Origin: Actinomycetes bacterium
GTDB taxonomy: Bacteria > Actinomycetota > Acidimicrobiia > Acidimicrobiales > Microtrichaceae
Direction of reading: 5' to 3'
Length of the DNA stretch: 31,224 nt
NCBI GenBank assembly: GCA_023437745.1
Contig: JAEZFI010000099.1
Location: 1-31,224 of the forward strand
The notes beneath the pieces are model-generated. The model was not told the DNA's origin. It made no database searches and saw only the letters and a list, made by a program, of their open reading frames with translations. Below, piece after piece: positions 14,593-22,588 of this stretch (its first letter is position 1; each line of letters starts with the position of its first letter). A program made the translations under genes and the position numbers.

Positions 14593-14598
14593 AAGCTA
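14593..14598 (-). promoter_or_regulatory. -10 element (TAGCTT) of the methyltransferase gene
   Basis: TAGCTT on the minus strand lies 7 nt before ATG 14585 and there is no ribosome site, so the transcript is likely leaderless. Confidence 0.45.
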
Positions 14599-14701
14599 CC
14601 GGCACGGAGCGCTGTCGCGTCGGGAAGCGAGCGAGCACGGCGGCATGGGCCGTGCGGCCCTCATGTTTCAGGTGGGCTCCTGACAGACCGATAGATCCAC
14701 C

Positions 14702-16228
14702 GTGCAGAGCGAGCAACGCGGCCGCCGGCGGATACGGGCCTCGTGGGGCCTTCTCGCGTTGAGCGCGCCCGCCTACGTGGGCATCGTCCTGCTCCGCGAC
14801 GCCGGCTACGTCAACGACTGGTCGGTGACCACCTACATCCTCGTGCTGGGCGCGAACTTCCTGGCGAACCTCGTGTCGCACTTCGTCTTCACGGCCTTCC
14901 CCGAGTCGCACGGCGCGGCGCAGCTGCGAGCGGCGACCTCCGCGCTCACCACCGCCCTCGTCCTCTACACGGCCGGCTGGGGATCGATCCTCGCCGTCGG
15001 CTTCATGGTCGGCGCCACCGAGGTCCAGCGGATCGTCCCGAGGCCCGGCATCTGGAAGCACAACGTGGTGTGGATGCTCGTGGCGGTGACGCTCGGCGAG
15101 CTCGCAGTGCGGTTCCTCGACGTGCCCACCGTGGTGCCTGCGTCGCTCGGCCACTTCATCGCCATCGTCGGCAGCATCTGCCTGGTGCTGGCCATCAGGG
15201 TGCTCGGCCTCACCTCGGACGCCGCACGGGCCTCGGCCCTCGAGGTGCAGTCCCGCTCGGAGCACTTCGAGGCGCTCGTCCGGCACGCCACGGACGTGAT
15301 CGGGGTGATCGGCGCCGACGGCACCATCGAATCGATGAGCCCCGCCATCACCGAGCTGCTGGGCCTCACACCCGAGGAGCTGGCCGGGCGCCCGATGCGG
15401 GAGATCGTCCACCCCGACGAGCTGGCCCGCGCCCGAGCCCTCACCGAGACCCTGCCGGACCGGCCGGACCACTCCTTCACCGTCGAGGTCCGGATGCTCC
15501 ACGCCGACGGCTCGACCCGCCTCACCGTCGCCACGCTCACCGCGCCGGCCGACTGGGGCGGTCGCCTCATCCTGAACCTCCACGACATCACCACGCAGCG
15601 CGGGCTGGAGGAGCTGCTCCGCCACCAGGCCACGCACGACCACCTGACGGGTCTCTGGAACCGGGCCGCGTTCCACGAGCTGGTCAGCACCTCGTGCGCC
15701 CGCGCCGCCCGGCACGGGTCGACGGTCGCCGTGCTGTTCATCGACCTGGACGGGTTCAAGCAGGTCAACGACACCCAGGGCCACGACGTCGGCGACGCCG
15801 TGCTGAAGGAGGCGGCGCAGCGGATCCAGTCCGTGCTGCGCCAGACCGAGTACCTCGCCCGACTGGGCGGCGACGAGTTCGCCGTGCTGGCCGAGCCGGT
15901 CGAGGACGACGCGCAGATGGCGGAGATCGCCGAGCGGTTGCTCGACGCGCTGGCCGAGCCGTGGTCCGGCATCGGCGAGGCGTCGCTGACCGCCAGCGTC
16001 GGGATCGCCACGCACGCGGGCGCCGGCGCCCACCCCGAGATGCTGCTGCGTGACGCCGATGCATCGATGTACGAGGCCAAGCGACGGGGCGGCCGCCAGT
16101 GGCACCTGGGTCGCCCGACGATCCGCGCCGAGGCCGGTGGCGACGGCGCGAACGAGGCCGGCCACGGCAGCGGCCTGCCCGACGGGCTCGAGGTCGTCGC
16201 CGACGCCCCGCACGTCACCACCGCCTGA
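14702..16228 (+). CDS. Membrane PAS-GGDEF diguanylate cyclase
   Basis: The product is 508 aa. Residues 13-168 hold about five hydrophobic helices, a sensor of no named family. A PAS domain follows at about 189-300 (LVRHATDVIGVIGADGTIESMSPA, ending LHDITTQRGLEEL). Then comes a GGDEF domain at about 308-465 (HDHLTGLWNR, FIDLDGFKQVND, RLGGDEFAVL). The GGDEF signature (389-393) is intact, so synthesis of c-di-GMP from GTP is expected. The inhibitory I-site (RxxD) reads RQTE at 380-383, so product inhibition may be lost. There is no EAL domain. The GTG 14702 start has no clear ribosome site. The C-terminal 40 residues are low-complexity. Confidence 0.92.
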   Translation: MQSEQRGRRRIRASWGLLALSAPAYVGIVLLRDAGYVNDWSVTTYILVLGANFLANLVSHFVFTAFPESHGAAQLRAATSALTTALVLYTAGWGSILAVGFMVGATEVQRIVPRPGIWKHNVVWMLVAVTLGELAVRFLDVPTVVPASLGHFIAIVGSICLVLAIRVLGLTSDAARASALEVQSRSEHFEALVRHATDVIGVIGADGTIESMSPAITELLGLTPEELAGRPMREIVHPDELARARALTETLPDRPDHSFTVEVRMLHADGSTRLTVATLTAPADWGGRLILNLHDITTQRGLEELLRHQATHDHLTGLWNRAAFHELVSTSCARAARHGSTVAVLFIDLDGFKQVNDTQGHDVGDAVLKEAAQRIQSVLRQTEYLARLGGDEFAVLAEPVEDDAQMAEIAERLLDALAEPWSGIGEASLTASVGIATHAGAGAHPEMLLRDADASMYEAKRRGGRQWHLGRPTIRAEAGGDGANEAGHGSGLPDGLEVVADAPHVTTA

Positions 16229-16241
16229 CGCACGTCCCGAC

Positions 16242-16275
16242 GATCGAGGCCCGCGATCGAGGCCCACGATCGGGG
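16242..16275. repeat. Short tandem 13-bp repeats (GATCGAGGCCC units)
   Basis: GATCGAGGCCC-type units start at 16242, 16255 and 16268 (period 13, last copy partial). They fill the 69-bp gap just before the -10 of the O-methyltransferase gene. Confidence 0.7.
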
Positions 16276-16284
16276 AGGCGTCGG

Positions 16285-16290
16285 TAGGGT
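16285..16290 (+). promoter_or_regulatory. -10 element (TAGGGT) of the O-methyltransferase gene
   Basis: TAGGGT lies 7 nt before ATG 16298 with no Shine-Dalgarno site between, suggesting a leaderless transcript. Confidence 0.5.
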
Positions 16291-16297
16291 CCTGCGG

Positions 16298-16978
16298 ATG
16301 GCTGCCTCGCTCCCACCGTCCAGGACCATCGGGATCAGCGCCGAGCTGTACGACTACGTGGTCGGGCACGCGTCGCCGGGCACGGACCCGATCGCCCGGG
16401 CGCTCGCCGAGGCGACCGCCGAGCGCTACCCCGATCTCGCCGGGATGAACATCGGCGAGGACGAGGGCCGGCTCCTGATGTGGCTCGTGCAGCTGAGCGG
16501 CGCCCGCACGGTGGTCGAGGTCGGCACGTTCACCGGGATGTCGGCGCTGTGGCTCGCGCGGGGGCTCCCCGAGGGCGGGACGCTGACGTGCTTCGACGTC
16601 AGCGCCGAGTACCCCGAGGTCGGTCGTCCCCACTGGCAGCGAGCCGGGGTCGCCGGCTGCATCGACGTGCGCATCGGCCCGGCGGCGGAGGGGTTGGCCC
16701 GGCTGCCGGAGACGCCGCACGTCGACCTGGCGTTCGTGGACGCCGACAAGCCCGGCTACGCCACCTACCTGGACCTGCTGCTGCCCCGCCTCTCCCCCGG
16801 CGGGTTCATCGCCGTGGACAACACCTTGTGGAAGGGGCTGGTGGTCGACCCGTCCGACCAGTCGGAGAACACGCGGGCCATCCGTGAGTTCAACGACGCC
16901 GTCGCCACGCGGGACGACCTCGACGTCGTCGTGCTCACGATCGGCGACGGCCTGACGCTGATCCGCCCACGGAGGTAG
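16298..16978 (+). CDS. SAM-dependent O-methyltransferase (CCoAOMT/COMT-type, Methyltransf_3)
   Basis: The 226-aa product matches cation-dependent O-methyltransferases acting on catechol-like phenolics. Visible are motif I TVVEVGTFTGMSALWLA at about 71-87, the acidic FD at 99-100, the metal ligands Asp148 in FVDADK and Asp174-Asn175 in AVDNTLWKG, and the closing TIGDGLTLIRP. Length is normal for the family (about 220). The natural substrate is not predictable. ATG 16298 is supported by the -10 at 16285. The topoisomerase gene follows after 53 nt. Confidence 0.92.
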   Translation: MAASLPPSRTIGISAELYDYVVGHASPGTDPIARALAEATAERYPDLAGMNIGEDEGRLLMWLVQLSGARTVVEVGTFTGMSALWLARGLPEGGTLTCFDVSAEYPEVGRPHWQRAGVAGCIDVRIGPAAEGLARLPETPHVDLAFVDADKPGYATYLDLLLPRLSPGGFIAVDNTLWKGLVVDPSDQSENTRAIREFNDAVATRDDLDVVVLTIGDGLTLIRPRR

Positions 16979-17031
16979 CCGGGCAGGCCTCCGCCACGCC
17001 GACGTCTGGCCCCGGGTGCACCGGGGAACCC

Positions 17032-18087
17032 GTGGCCGTGGACGCGTCACGCCAGGTCGACCCCGTGGTCGCACCGGTGCTCGCCCGGATCGGGCTGACG
17101 TGGAGCAGCGACCTCGAGCCCGGCATCCGCCGGCGACGCGCCGGCAGAGGCTGGAGCTACCGGCACGACGCGGCCGGCCGGATCACCGACCCCGGCGAGA
17201 TCGCTCGCATCCGCTCCCTCGCGATACCGCCGGCGTGGACCGATGTGTGGATCTGCCCCGACCCCGACGGCCACCTCCAGGCCACCGGCCGGGACGCCCG
17301 GGGTCGCAAGCAGTACCGCTACCACCCGGACTGGCGCGAGGACCGCGAACGCACGAAGTTCGAGTCGCTCGCCGACTTCGGCCCCGGACTGGACGCGCTG
17401 CGCGCACGGCTCGACGAGGACCTGCGGCGCCCCGGGATGCCGCCCGAGCGGGTCGTGGCGCTGGTCCTCTCGCTGATGGACCGCACGCTCATCCGGGTCG
17501 GCAACGACGAGTACCGGCGCACCAACGGGACCTACGGGCTCACCACGTTGTGCCGGCAGCACGTCACGATCGAGGGCACGAGGCTGCGGTTCCGCTTCAA
17601 GGGCAAGGGCGGCGCCCGGCACGACATCCGCCTCTCGGACCGCCGGCTCGCGGCACTCGTCCGCCGCTGCCACGAGCTGGGAGGCCGCGAGGTCTTCACC
17701 TACGAGATGGACGGTCGGCTGGTGCGCGTCGACAGCGACGACTGCAACGCGTACCTGCGCGAGTCCTTCGACGGCGACACGACCGTGAAGACCTTCCGCA
17801 CCTGGGGCGCGTCGGCCATCGTCACCGGCCACCTCGCCCAACTGGACCCACCGGCCGCGGACGAGAGCGGAGCCGCCGCAACGTCGCGCTTCCTGGAGGC
17901 CATCGACGTGGCGGCGCAACGCCTGGGCAACACACGCACCGTCGCCCGTCGCAGCTACGTTCATCCCATGGTCGAGAGCGCCTGGGGCGACGGGGAGCTC
18001 CACGAGGTCTGGCGTGCCGCTCGCCGTCGCACGCGGCTCGACCGGGCCGAGGTCGCGCTCAGCCGGCTGCTGACCTCCGGGCGGTGA
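17032..18087 (+). CDS. DNA topoisomerase IB (poxvirus/bacterial type)
   Basis: The 351-aa product relaxes supercoiled DNA through a 3'-phosphotyrosyl intermediate. The catalytic set can be followed: Arg155 (LIRVGND), Lys192 in the FKGKGG hairpin, Arg256 (KTFRTWGAS) and the nucleophile Tyr309 in RRSYVHP. N-terminal motifs such as RIRSLAIPPAW and QYRYHPDWRE are typical of bacterial members. Length is normal. GTG 17032 has a GGGGAA site just upstream; GTG 17038 is an alternative. The stop overlaps the FAD oxidoreductase start by 4 nt (GTGA at 18084-18087), so the two unrelated enzymes are translationally coupled. Bacterial topoisomerase IB is accessory and is often gained by transfer, though base use here is like the neighbours. 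Confidence 0.95.
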   Translation: MAVDASRQVDPVVAPVLARIGLTWSSDLEPGIRRRRAGRGWSYRHDAAGRITDPGEIARIRSLAIPPAWTDVWICPDPDGHLQATGRDARGRKQYRYHPDWREDRERTKFESLADFGPGLDALRARLDEDLRRPGMPPERVVALVLSLMDRTLIRVGNDEYRRTNGTYGLTTLCRQHVTIEGTRLRFRFKGKGGARHDIRLSDRRLAALVRRCHELGGREVFTYEMDGRLVRVDSDDCNAYLRESFDGDTTVKTFRTWGASAIVTGHLAQLDPPAADESGAAATSRFLEAIDVAAQRLGNTRTVARRSYVHPMVESAWGDGELHEVWRAARRRTRLDRAEVALSRLLTSGR

Positions 18088-19655
18088 GCGCGGTCATCCG
18101 GCAACCGCCCGACGCGATCGTGATCGGCAGCGGTCCGAACGGGCTGGTCGCCGCCAACCACCTCGCGGACGCAGGGTGGTCCGTGCTGGTGCTCGAGGCG
18201 GCCCTCACACCCGGCGGCGCGGTCCGCTCGGCGGAGGTGACGGCACCGGGCTTCACCAACGACCTGTACTCGGCGTTCTACCCGCTCGCCGTGGGCTCGC
18301 CCGCGATCGCCTCGCTCGGGCTGGAGCGACACGGGTTGCGCTGGGCGCACGCGCCCGCCGTGTCGGCCCACCCCATGCCGGACGGACCGGCGCCCCTCAT
18401 CTTCCGTGACCGCGCCCTCACCGCAGCGAACCTCGATGCTCGGTCGCCCGGCGACGGCGCCGCCTGGCTGGAGCTGATGGACCGGTGGGACGAGTCCGGC
18501 CGGTTGCTGCTCGCCACGCTGGTGGCGCCGTTCCCCCCGGTCCGCTCCGCCGCACGCCTCGCCTGGAACGTCCGGTCGATCCGAGGCTTCTCGGAGCTGG
18601 CACGCACCGCGCTCTCGACGGTGCGGGCGCTCGGGGGTGAGCGCTTCACCGGCGACGCCCCCTCCGCCCTGCTCGCGGGGCTGGCGCTGCACGCCGACCT
18701 GCCGCCCGACGCGCCGGCGAGCGGGCTCTTCGGGTGGGTGATGGCCGGGCTCGCCCAGACCGTCGGGTTCCCGGTCCCCGTCGGGGGCGCCGGTGCGCTC
18801 GCCGCCGCCCTGGTGGCCCGCCTCGAGTCGAAGGGCGGCGAGGTCCGGTGCGGCACCACCGTCGAGGGGCTGACCCGGCGCGACGGCAGGGTGACGGGTG
18901 TCGTGACGTCCGCGGGCGCCGAGCTGCCCGCCGCGAGAGCCGTGCTGGCGGATGTCGCTCTCCCCTTCCTCTACGGCCGCCTGATCGAGCGGGAGCTGCT
19001 CGACGACGCCGCTCGGCGCGACCTCGACCGGTTCGACCCGGGCCTGGGCACCGTCAAGGTCGACTGGGCGCTCGGGGCGCCGATCCCGTGGACCGACGAG
19101 GCGATCCGCGCCGCGGGCACCGTCCACCTCGGCGGGACGCTCGACGAGCAGTCGGTCACCGCCGCACGGGTCGCGGCCGGGCAGACGCCCGACGAGGTGC
19201 TGGCCGTCGTGGGGCAGATGACGACCACCGACTCGACCCGTTCGCCGGCAGGGACCGAGAGCGCGTGGGCCTACACGCACGTGCCGTCCAACCATCCGAG
19301 GGTCACGTGGACGAGTGACGACACGGCCCGAGTCGCCGCGATGCTCGAAGCGGAGATCGAGCGCCTCGCACCGGGCTTCGGCGACCGGATCCTGGCTCGC
19401 CACGTCGTCGGGCCGCACGAGATGGAGAGCGCCAACCCGAACCTGATCGGTGGCGCGATCGGCGGCGGCACGTCGATGCTCCACCAGCAGGCGATCTGGC
19501 GGCCGTCATCGTCGTGGGGCCGGCCGGAGACGCCGCTGCGCGGCCTGTACCTCGCCTCGGCGTCCGCCCACCCCGGCGGGGGTGTCCACGGTGCCCCCGG
19601 ACGCAACGCCGCCGCCGCCGCGATCGCTCACGATCGCTGGCGCCGGCGGCGTTGA
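18084..19655 (+). CDS. FAD-dependent oxidoreductase (phytoene desaturase/CrtI-like)
   Basis: The 523-aa product opens with a dinucleotide-binding fold: AIVIGSGPNGLVAANHLADAG with Gly15, Gly17 and Gly20, and Glu38 for the FAD ribose. It ends with GLYLASASAHPGGGVHGAPG, the FAD-contacting motif of the phytoene desaturase/amine oxidase superfamily. The middle is typical of the broad bacterial NAD(P)/FAD oxidoreductase branch, whose substrates are largely unknown; carotenoid work is possible, but no crtB or crtE lies nearby. GTG 18084 is chosen because it overlaps the topoisomerase stop and places the FAD motif at residue 11. A longer open frame runs upstream but only shadows the topoisomerase gene. 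Confidence 0.9.
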   Translation: MSAVIRQPPDAIVIGSGPNGLVAANHLADAGWSVLVLEAALTPGGAVRSAEVTAPGFTNDLYSAFYPLAVGSPAIASLGLERHGLRWAHAPAVSAHPMPDGPAPLIFRDRALTAANLDARSPGDGAAWLELMDRWDESGRLLLATLVAPFPPVRSAARLAWNVRSIRGFSELARTALSTVRALGGERFTGDAPSALLAGLALHADLPPDAPASGLFGWVMAGLAQTVGFPVPVGGAGALAAALVARLESKGGEVRCGTTVEGLTRRDGRVTGVVTSAGAELPAARAVLADVALPFLYGRLIERELLDDAARRDLDRFDPGLGTVKVDWALGAPIPWTDEAIRAAGTVHLGGTLDEQSVTAARVAAGQTPDEVLAVVGQMTTTDSTRSPAGTESAWAYTHVPSNHPRVTWTSDDTARVAAMLEAEIERLAPGFGDRILARHVVGPHEMESANPNLIGGAIGGGTSMLHQQAIWRPSSSWGRPETPLRGLYLASASAHPGGGVHGAPGRNAAAAAIAHDRWRRRR

Positions 19656-19753
19656 GGCGCTCGTACGGCGCCCGGGTCCTCTGACGCTCGGGGAAGGGAA
19701 GGGAGAGGCGTCGGAGTACGAAGAGTCTCCGCCCCGCTCGACCAGGTGTCGAT

Positions 19754-19767
19754 GGGGAGCGCTCCCC
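19754..19767. repeat. 14-bp perfect palindrome GGGGAGCGCTCCCC
   Basis: It lies in the 229-bp gap between the FAD oxidoreductase and the crotonase-family gene, about 104 bp before the -10. It could be an operator or the core of a terminator; no T-tract follows. No gene is seen in this gap. Confidence 0.55.
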
Positions 19768-19870
19768 CCGGGCGCCCGGTCCCCTCGGCGCGAACGGTCA
19801 CCGCTCACCCGCACCTGCCCGGTGGACGGTGACAGTTGCCGCGGCTGCCGGGTGAGACGGCCCCGACGGA

Positions 19871-19876
19871 TATCGT
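19871..19876 (+). promoter_or_regulatory. -10 element (TATCGT) of the crotonase-family gene
   Basis: TATCGT lies 8 nt before ATG 19885; the interval GCCGCCGC is no ribosome site. A leaderless transcript is likely. Confidence 0.5.
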
Positions 19877-19884
19877 GCCGCCGC

Positions 19885-20718
19885 ATGACTGACGAGCCGA
19901 CCGTCGACGAACTGATCCGCTACGAGGTGCGCGACGGGATCGCCCGCATCACCATCAACGCCCCCGACCGGGGGAACGCGCTCCGCTCGGACATGCGGGA
20001 CCACCTCGCCGACCGGTTCGCCCTGGCGTCCGAGGACCTTGCCGTCCGCGCCGTCGTCCTCCGCGGCGAGGGGCACCGGCACTTCTGCACCGGCGCCGCC
20101 CTGGGTGGCCCGCAGCGGCCGGCGCCGGCCAAGCCCGAGGGTGCGCCCGACCGCCCGAGCGGCGAGGTGTCACGACTCATCCGCCTCGGCTGGCAGCGGC
20201 TCGTCGCCTCTGTGATGGACTGCGAGAAGCCCGTCATCGCCGCCGTCAACGGCACCGCGGCAGGCGGCGGCGCGCAGCTCGCCCTGGCCTGCGACCTCGT
20301 CGTGATGGCGGACTCCGCCCGCATCATCGAGGTGTTCGTGCGCCGCGGCATCATGCCCGATGCCGGTGGCGCCTACCTCCTCCCCCGCATCGTCGGGCTG
20401 CACAAGGCCAAGGAGCTGATGTTCCTCGGCGACGACGTCCCCGCCGACGAGGCCCTGCGCATCGGCCTCGTGAACCGCGTGGTGCCGGCCGCGGACCTGG
20501 ACGCCACCGTCGAGGAGCTGGCGATGCGCTTCACCACGCTGCCGACCCGCGCCATCGCGCTCACCAAGCGCATGGCCAACCGCAGCTTCGAGTCGAGCCG
20601 GGAGCAGTCGTTCGACGACGAGGCCTTCTACCAGGAGATGGTCACCGCCACGGAGGACTCGAAGGAGGGCCTGGCGGCGTTCGCCGAGCGCCGCGAGCCC
20701 CGCTTCCAGGGCTGGTGA
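19885..20718 (+). CDS. Enoyl-CoA hydratase/isomerase (crotonase) family protein, PaaG-like
   Basis: The 277-aa product has the crotonase fold: the oxyanion-hole segments FCTGAALG (67-74) and AAGGGAQLALACD (125-137), and RGIMPDAGGAYLLPRIVG. The two glutamates used by true hydratases (rat Glu144 and Glu164) align with Gln131 and Phe151. An Asp159 sits in the PDAGG motif, as in PaaG-type isomerases. It is therefore more likely an isomerase, or acts on an unusual CoA ester, than a classical beta-oxidation hydratase. ATG 19885 is used; upstream in-frame codons only overlap the preceding gene. It stands alone between a palindrome-containing gap and the kinase promoter. Confidence 0.9.
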   Translation: MTDEPTVDELIRYEVRDGIARITINAPDRGNALRSDMRDHLADRFALASEDLAVRAVVLRGEGHRHFCTGAALGGPQRPAPAKPEGAPDRPSGEVSRLIRLGWQRLVASVMDCEKPVIAAVNGTAAGGGAQLALACDLVVMADSARIIEVFVRRGIMPDAGGAYLLPRIVGLHKAKELMFLGDDVPADEALRIGLVNRVVPAADLDATVEELAMRFTTLPTRAIALTKRMANRSFESSREQSFDDEAFYQEMVTATEDSKEGLAAFAERREPRFQGW

Positions 20719-20734
20719 GCCGACCCCCCACTGG

Positions 20735-20740
20735 TACCGT
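20735..20740 (+). promoter_or_regulatory. -10 element (TACCGT) of the kinase-exporter operon
   Basis: TACCGT lies 6 nt before GTG 20747 with no ribosome site, indicating a leaderless transcript for the four-gene operon. Confidence 0.5.
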
Positions 20741-20746
20741 CGTGCC

Positions 20747-22588
20747 GTGAGTGGGCCTCCCGGGGAAGCGTTCGGCGCGGACTCGCTCGCGGCCGCGCTC
20801 GACGGCAGGTACGAGCACTTCGAGAGCCTCGAAGCCCGCGCCGGCACCCTGATCTACCGGGCGCGGCAACGGTCGACGGGCCGCCGCGTCGTGGTGAAGC
20901 TCCTCATGAACGAGCGGGCCCCGGCCGACGCGCCACCCCCCGAGGAGGTCAGGGCACTCGCCGAGCTGTCGTGGCACTCGAACGTCGTCACGCTCATCGA
21001 GGCGGGCACCACGCCCGACGGCATCCCCTTCCTGGTCACCGACTTCGTGTCCGGCGGGACACTCGCCGACATCCGCCCCGAGGAGGGCGACGCCACCGCC
21101 GTCGACCGGATCCTCGACGCCGTCGCGCAGGTGGCATCCGCGCTGGGCGCCGCGCACCGGCTGGGCGTCATCCACTGCGACGTGAAGCCGTCGAACATCT
21201 GGCTCGCCTCGGACGGCAGCGCCCGCCTCGGCGACTTCGGCATCGCCCGGATGCTGGAGCACACGGCGCCGACCCTCGACGACGTGCGGGGCACCATCCA
21301 CTTCGTCGCACCCGAGGTCCTCGACGGCGGGCAACCGACCGCCGCCGCCGACGTGTTCTCGTTGGGCCGCACCATCGGTTCCGTTATCGAGGGTGACGGC
21401 ACCGCCCGCAACGACTCCTTCCTCACCGCCGTGGCGCGGGACATGCAGTCGGGCGCCACCACGTTCCCCCGCCTCCGGACGCACCTTGCGCACGACCCGC
21501 GAACCCTGGCGCTGCTCGAGTCGACGATCGACCCTGACCCCACACGCCGCCCCACCGCGACCGACGTCGCCGACGCCCTCCGGGAGCGCCCCCGCACCGG
21601 CCTCCCGGTGACGCTCGCACGGTCGTGGCGCCCCACCGGGCCGACCCTGCGCAAGGTCGCGATGGTCGCCGTGGGGATCATGCTCGTCGCCACCGGGCTG
21701 CTCGTCCGCAACGGCGAGGACGACACCTCGGCGGAGACGGTGGCGACGGTCGCCGAGCTCTGCACCTCAGCCGCCGACATGGTGAGGGCGTCGAACGAGT
21801 TCATCGACTCGCTCCCGGCTCGCCTGGACGAGACGGAGTCCACCTACGACCTCCTCGACTACCTCCTCCGCGAGGTGCCCCAGCAGCTGGCCCAGCGCGC
21901 CCAACCGCTCATCGACACGGCTCGCCGGCTCGGGAGCACCCGTCGGGATGCCGAGCAGCTGAGCGCCGGCTCGCTGGAGCGCCTGGTCCTCGCCGACGGC
22001 ATCTACAACGTCGCCCGCGGCAAGTTCCTCATCGGCCCGCACGCCGAGGTCGACAACGCCACCGTGCCTGCCATCGTCCGCCCCCAGGCCCTGGCCTGGG
22101 AGTCGATGTCCCGCCTCGCCAGGGAGCAGTGCGACTCGCTCCCTGCCGAGACCACCCAGAAGGAGACGGTCGGCTCGATGCTGCGGGAACGGCTGGGGTT
22201 CAACGATCCCGACACCAACTCGCTCGCCGACCTGTTCGGCGAGGAGCGCTCCTACGACCTGTTCGACGACCAGTTCGTGATCCTGATGCTCGAGCTGGCG
22301 CCCGACTTCGTGCTCGACCTGTACACCCGCAACACCGAGTGGGTCACGGAGCTGTTCGAACGGCAACACGGGCTGCGCGACCTGTTCACCTCGCAGAGCC
22401 CCGAGCTGCTGCTGCAGGTGGCCCGGCAGGAACCGGCGCTGGTCGACGTGATCCAGTCCAACGGCGACTGGCTGCACCACCTGCGTGAGACGCTCGACGG
22501 GCTCGGCGCACTTCGGCGGCAGAGCGCCGAACGGCTGTACCGAGAGCAGTTCGACGGTCTCGGGATCCCCCTGAGGTACGAGAAGTGA
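20747..22588 (+). CDS. Transmembrane Ser/Thr protein kinase with large novel ectodomain
   Basis: The product is 613 aa. Residues 22-280 form a Hanks-type kinase: Lys51 in VVVKLL, the catalytic loop His143-Cys144-Asp145 with Lys147 and Asn150 (HCDVKPSN), Asp163-Phe-Gly, and APE at 188-190. The HRD arginine is Cys, and the glycine-rich loop (about 28-36) lacks the GxGxxG pattern. One membrane helix is at 303-320. About 290 residues lie outside the cell, mostly helical, with no PASTA repeats and no family I recognise. A second domain with TM and sensor fits a receptor kinase. The stop overlaps the ABC ATPase start by 4 nt (22585-22588), so it is the first gene of an exporter operon and may control it. 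Confidence 0.9.
   Translation: MSGPPGEAFGADSLAAALDGRYEHFESLEARAGTLIYRARQRSTGRRVVVKLLMNERAPADAPPPEEVRALAELSWHSNVVTLIEAGTTPDGIPFLVTDFVSGGTLADIRPEEGDATAVDRILDAVAQVASALGAAHRLGVIHCDVKPSNIWLASDGSARLGDFGIARMLEHTAPTLDDVRGTIHFVAPEVLDGGQPTAAADVFSLGRTIGSVIEGDGTARNDSFLTAVARDMQSGATTFPRLRTHLAHDPRTLALLESTIDPDPTRRPTATDVADALRERPRTGLPVTLARSWRPTGPTLRKVAMVAVGIMLVATGLLVRNGEDDTSAETVATVAELCTSAADMVRASNEFIDSLPARLDETESTYDLLDYLLREVPQQLAQRAQPLIDTARRLGSTRRDAEQLSAGSLERLVLADGIYNVARGKFLIGPHAEVDNATVPAIVRPQALAWESMSRLAREQCDSLPAETTQKETVGSMLRERLGFNDPDTNSLADLFGEERSYDLFDDQFVILMLELAPDFVLDLYTRNTEWVTELFERQHGLRDLFTSQSPELLLQVARQEPALVDVIQSNGDWLHHLRETLDGLGALRRQSAERLYREQFDGLGIPLRYEK

Noticed and set aside
17016..18083. N-terminal extension of the FAD oxidoreductase frame
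   Set aside because: It overlaps the whole topoisomerase gene in another frame and gives Arg/Pro-rich sequence. The FAD motif starts just after GTG 18084.
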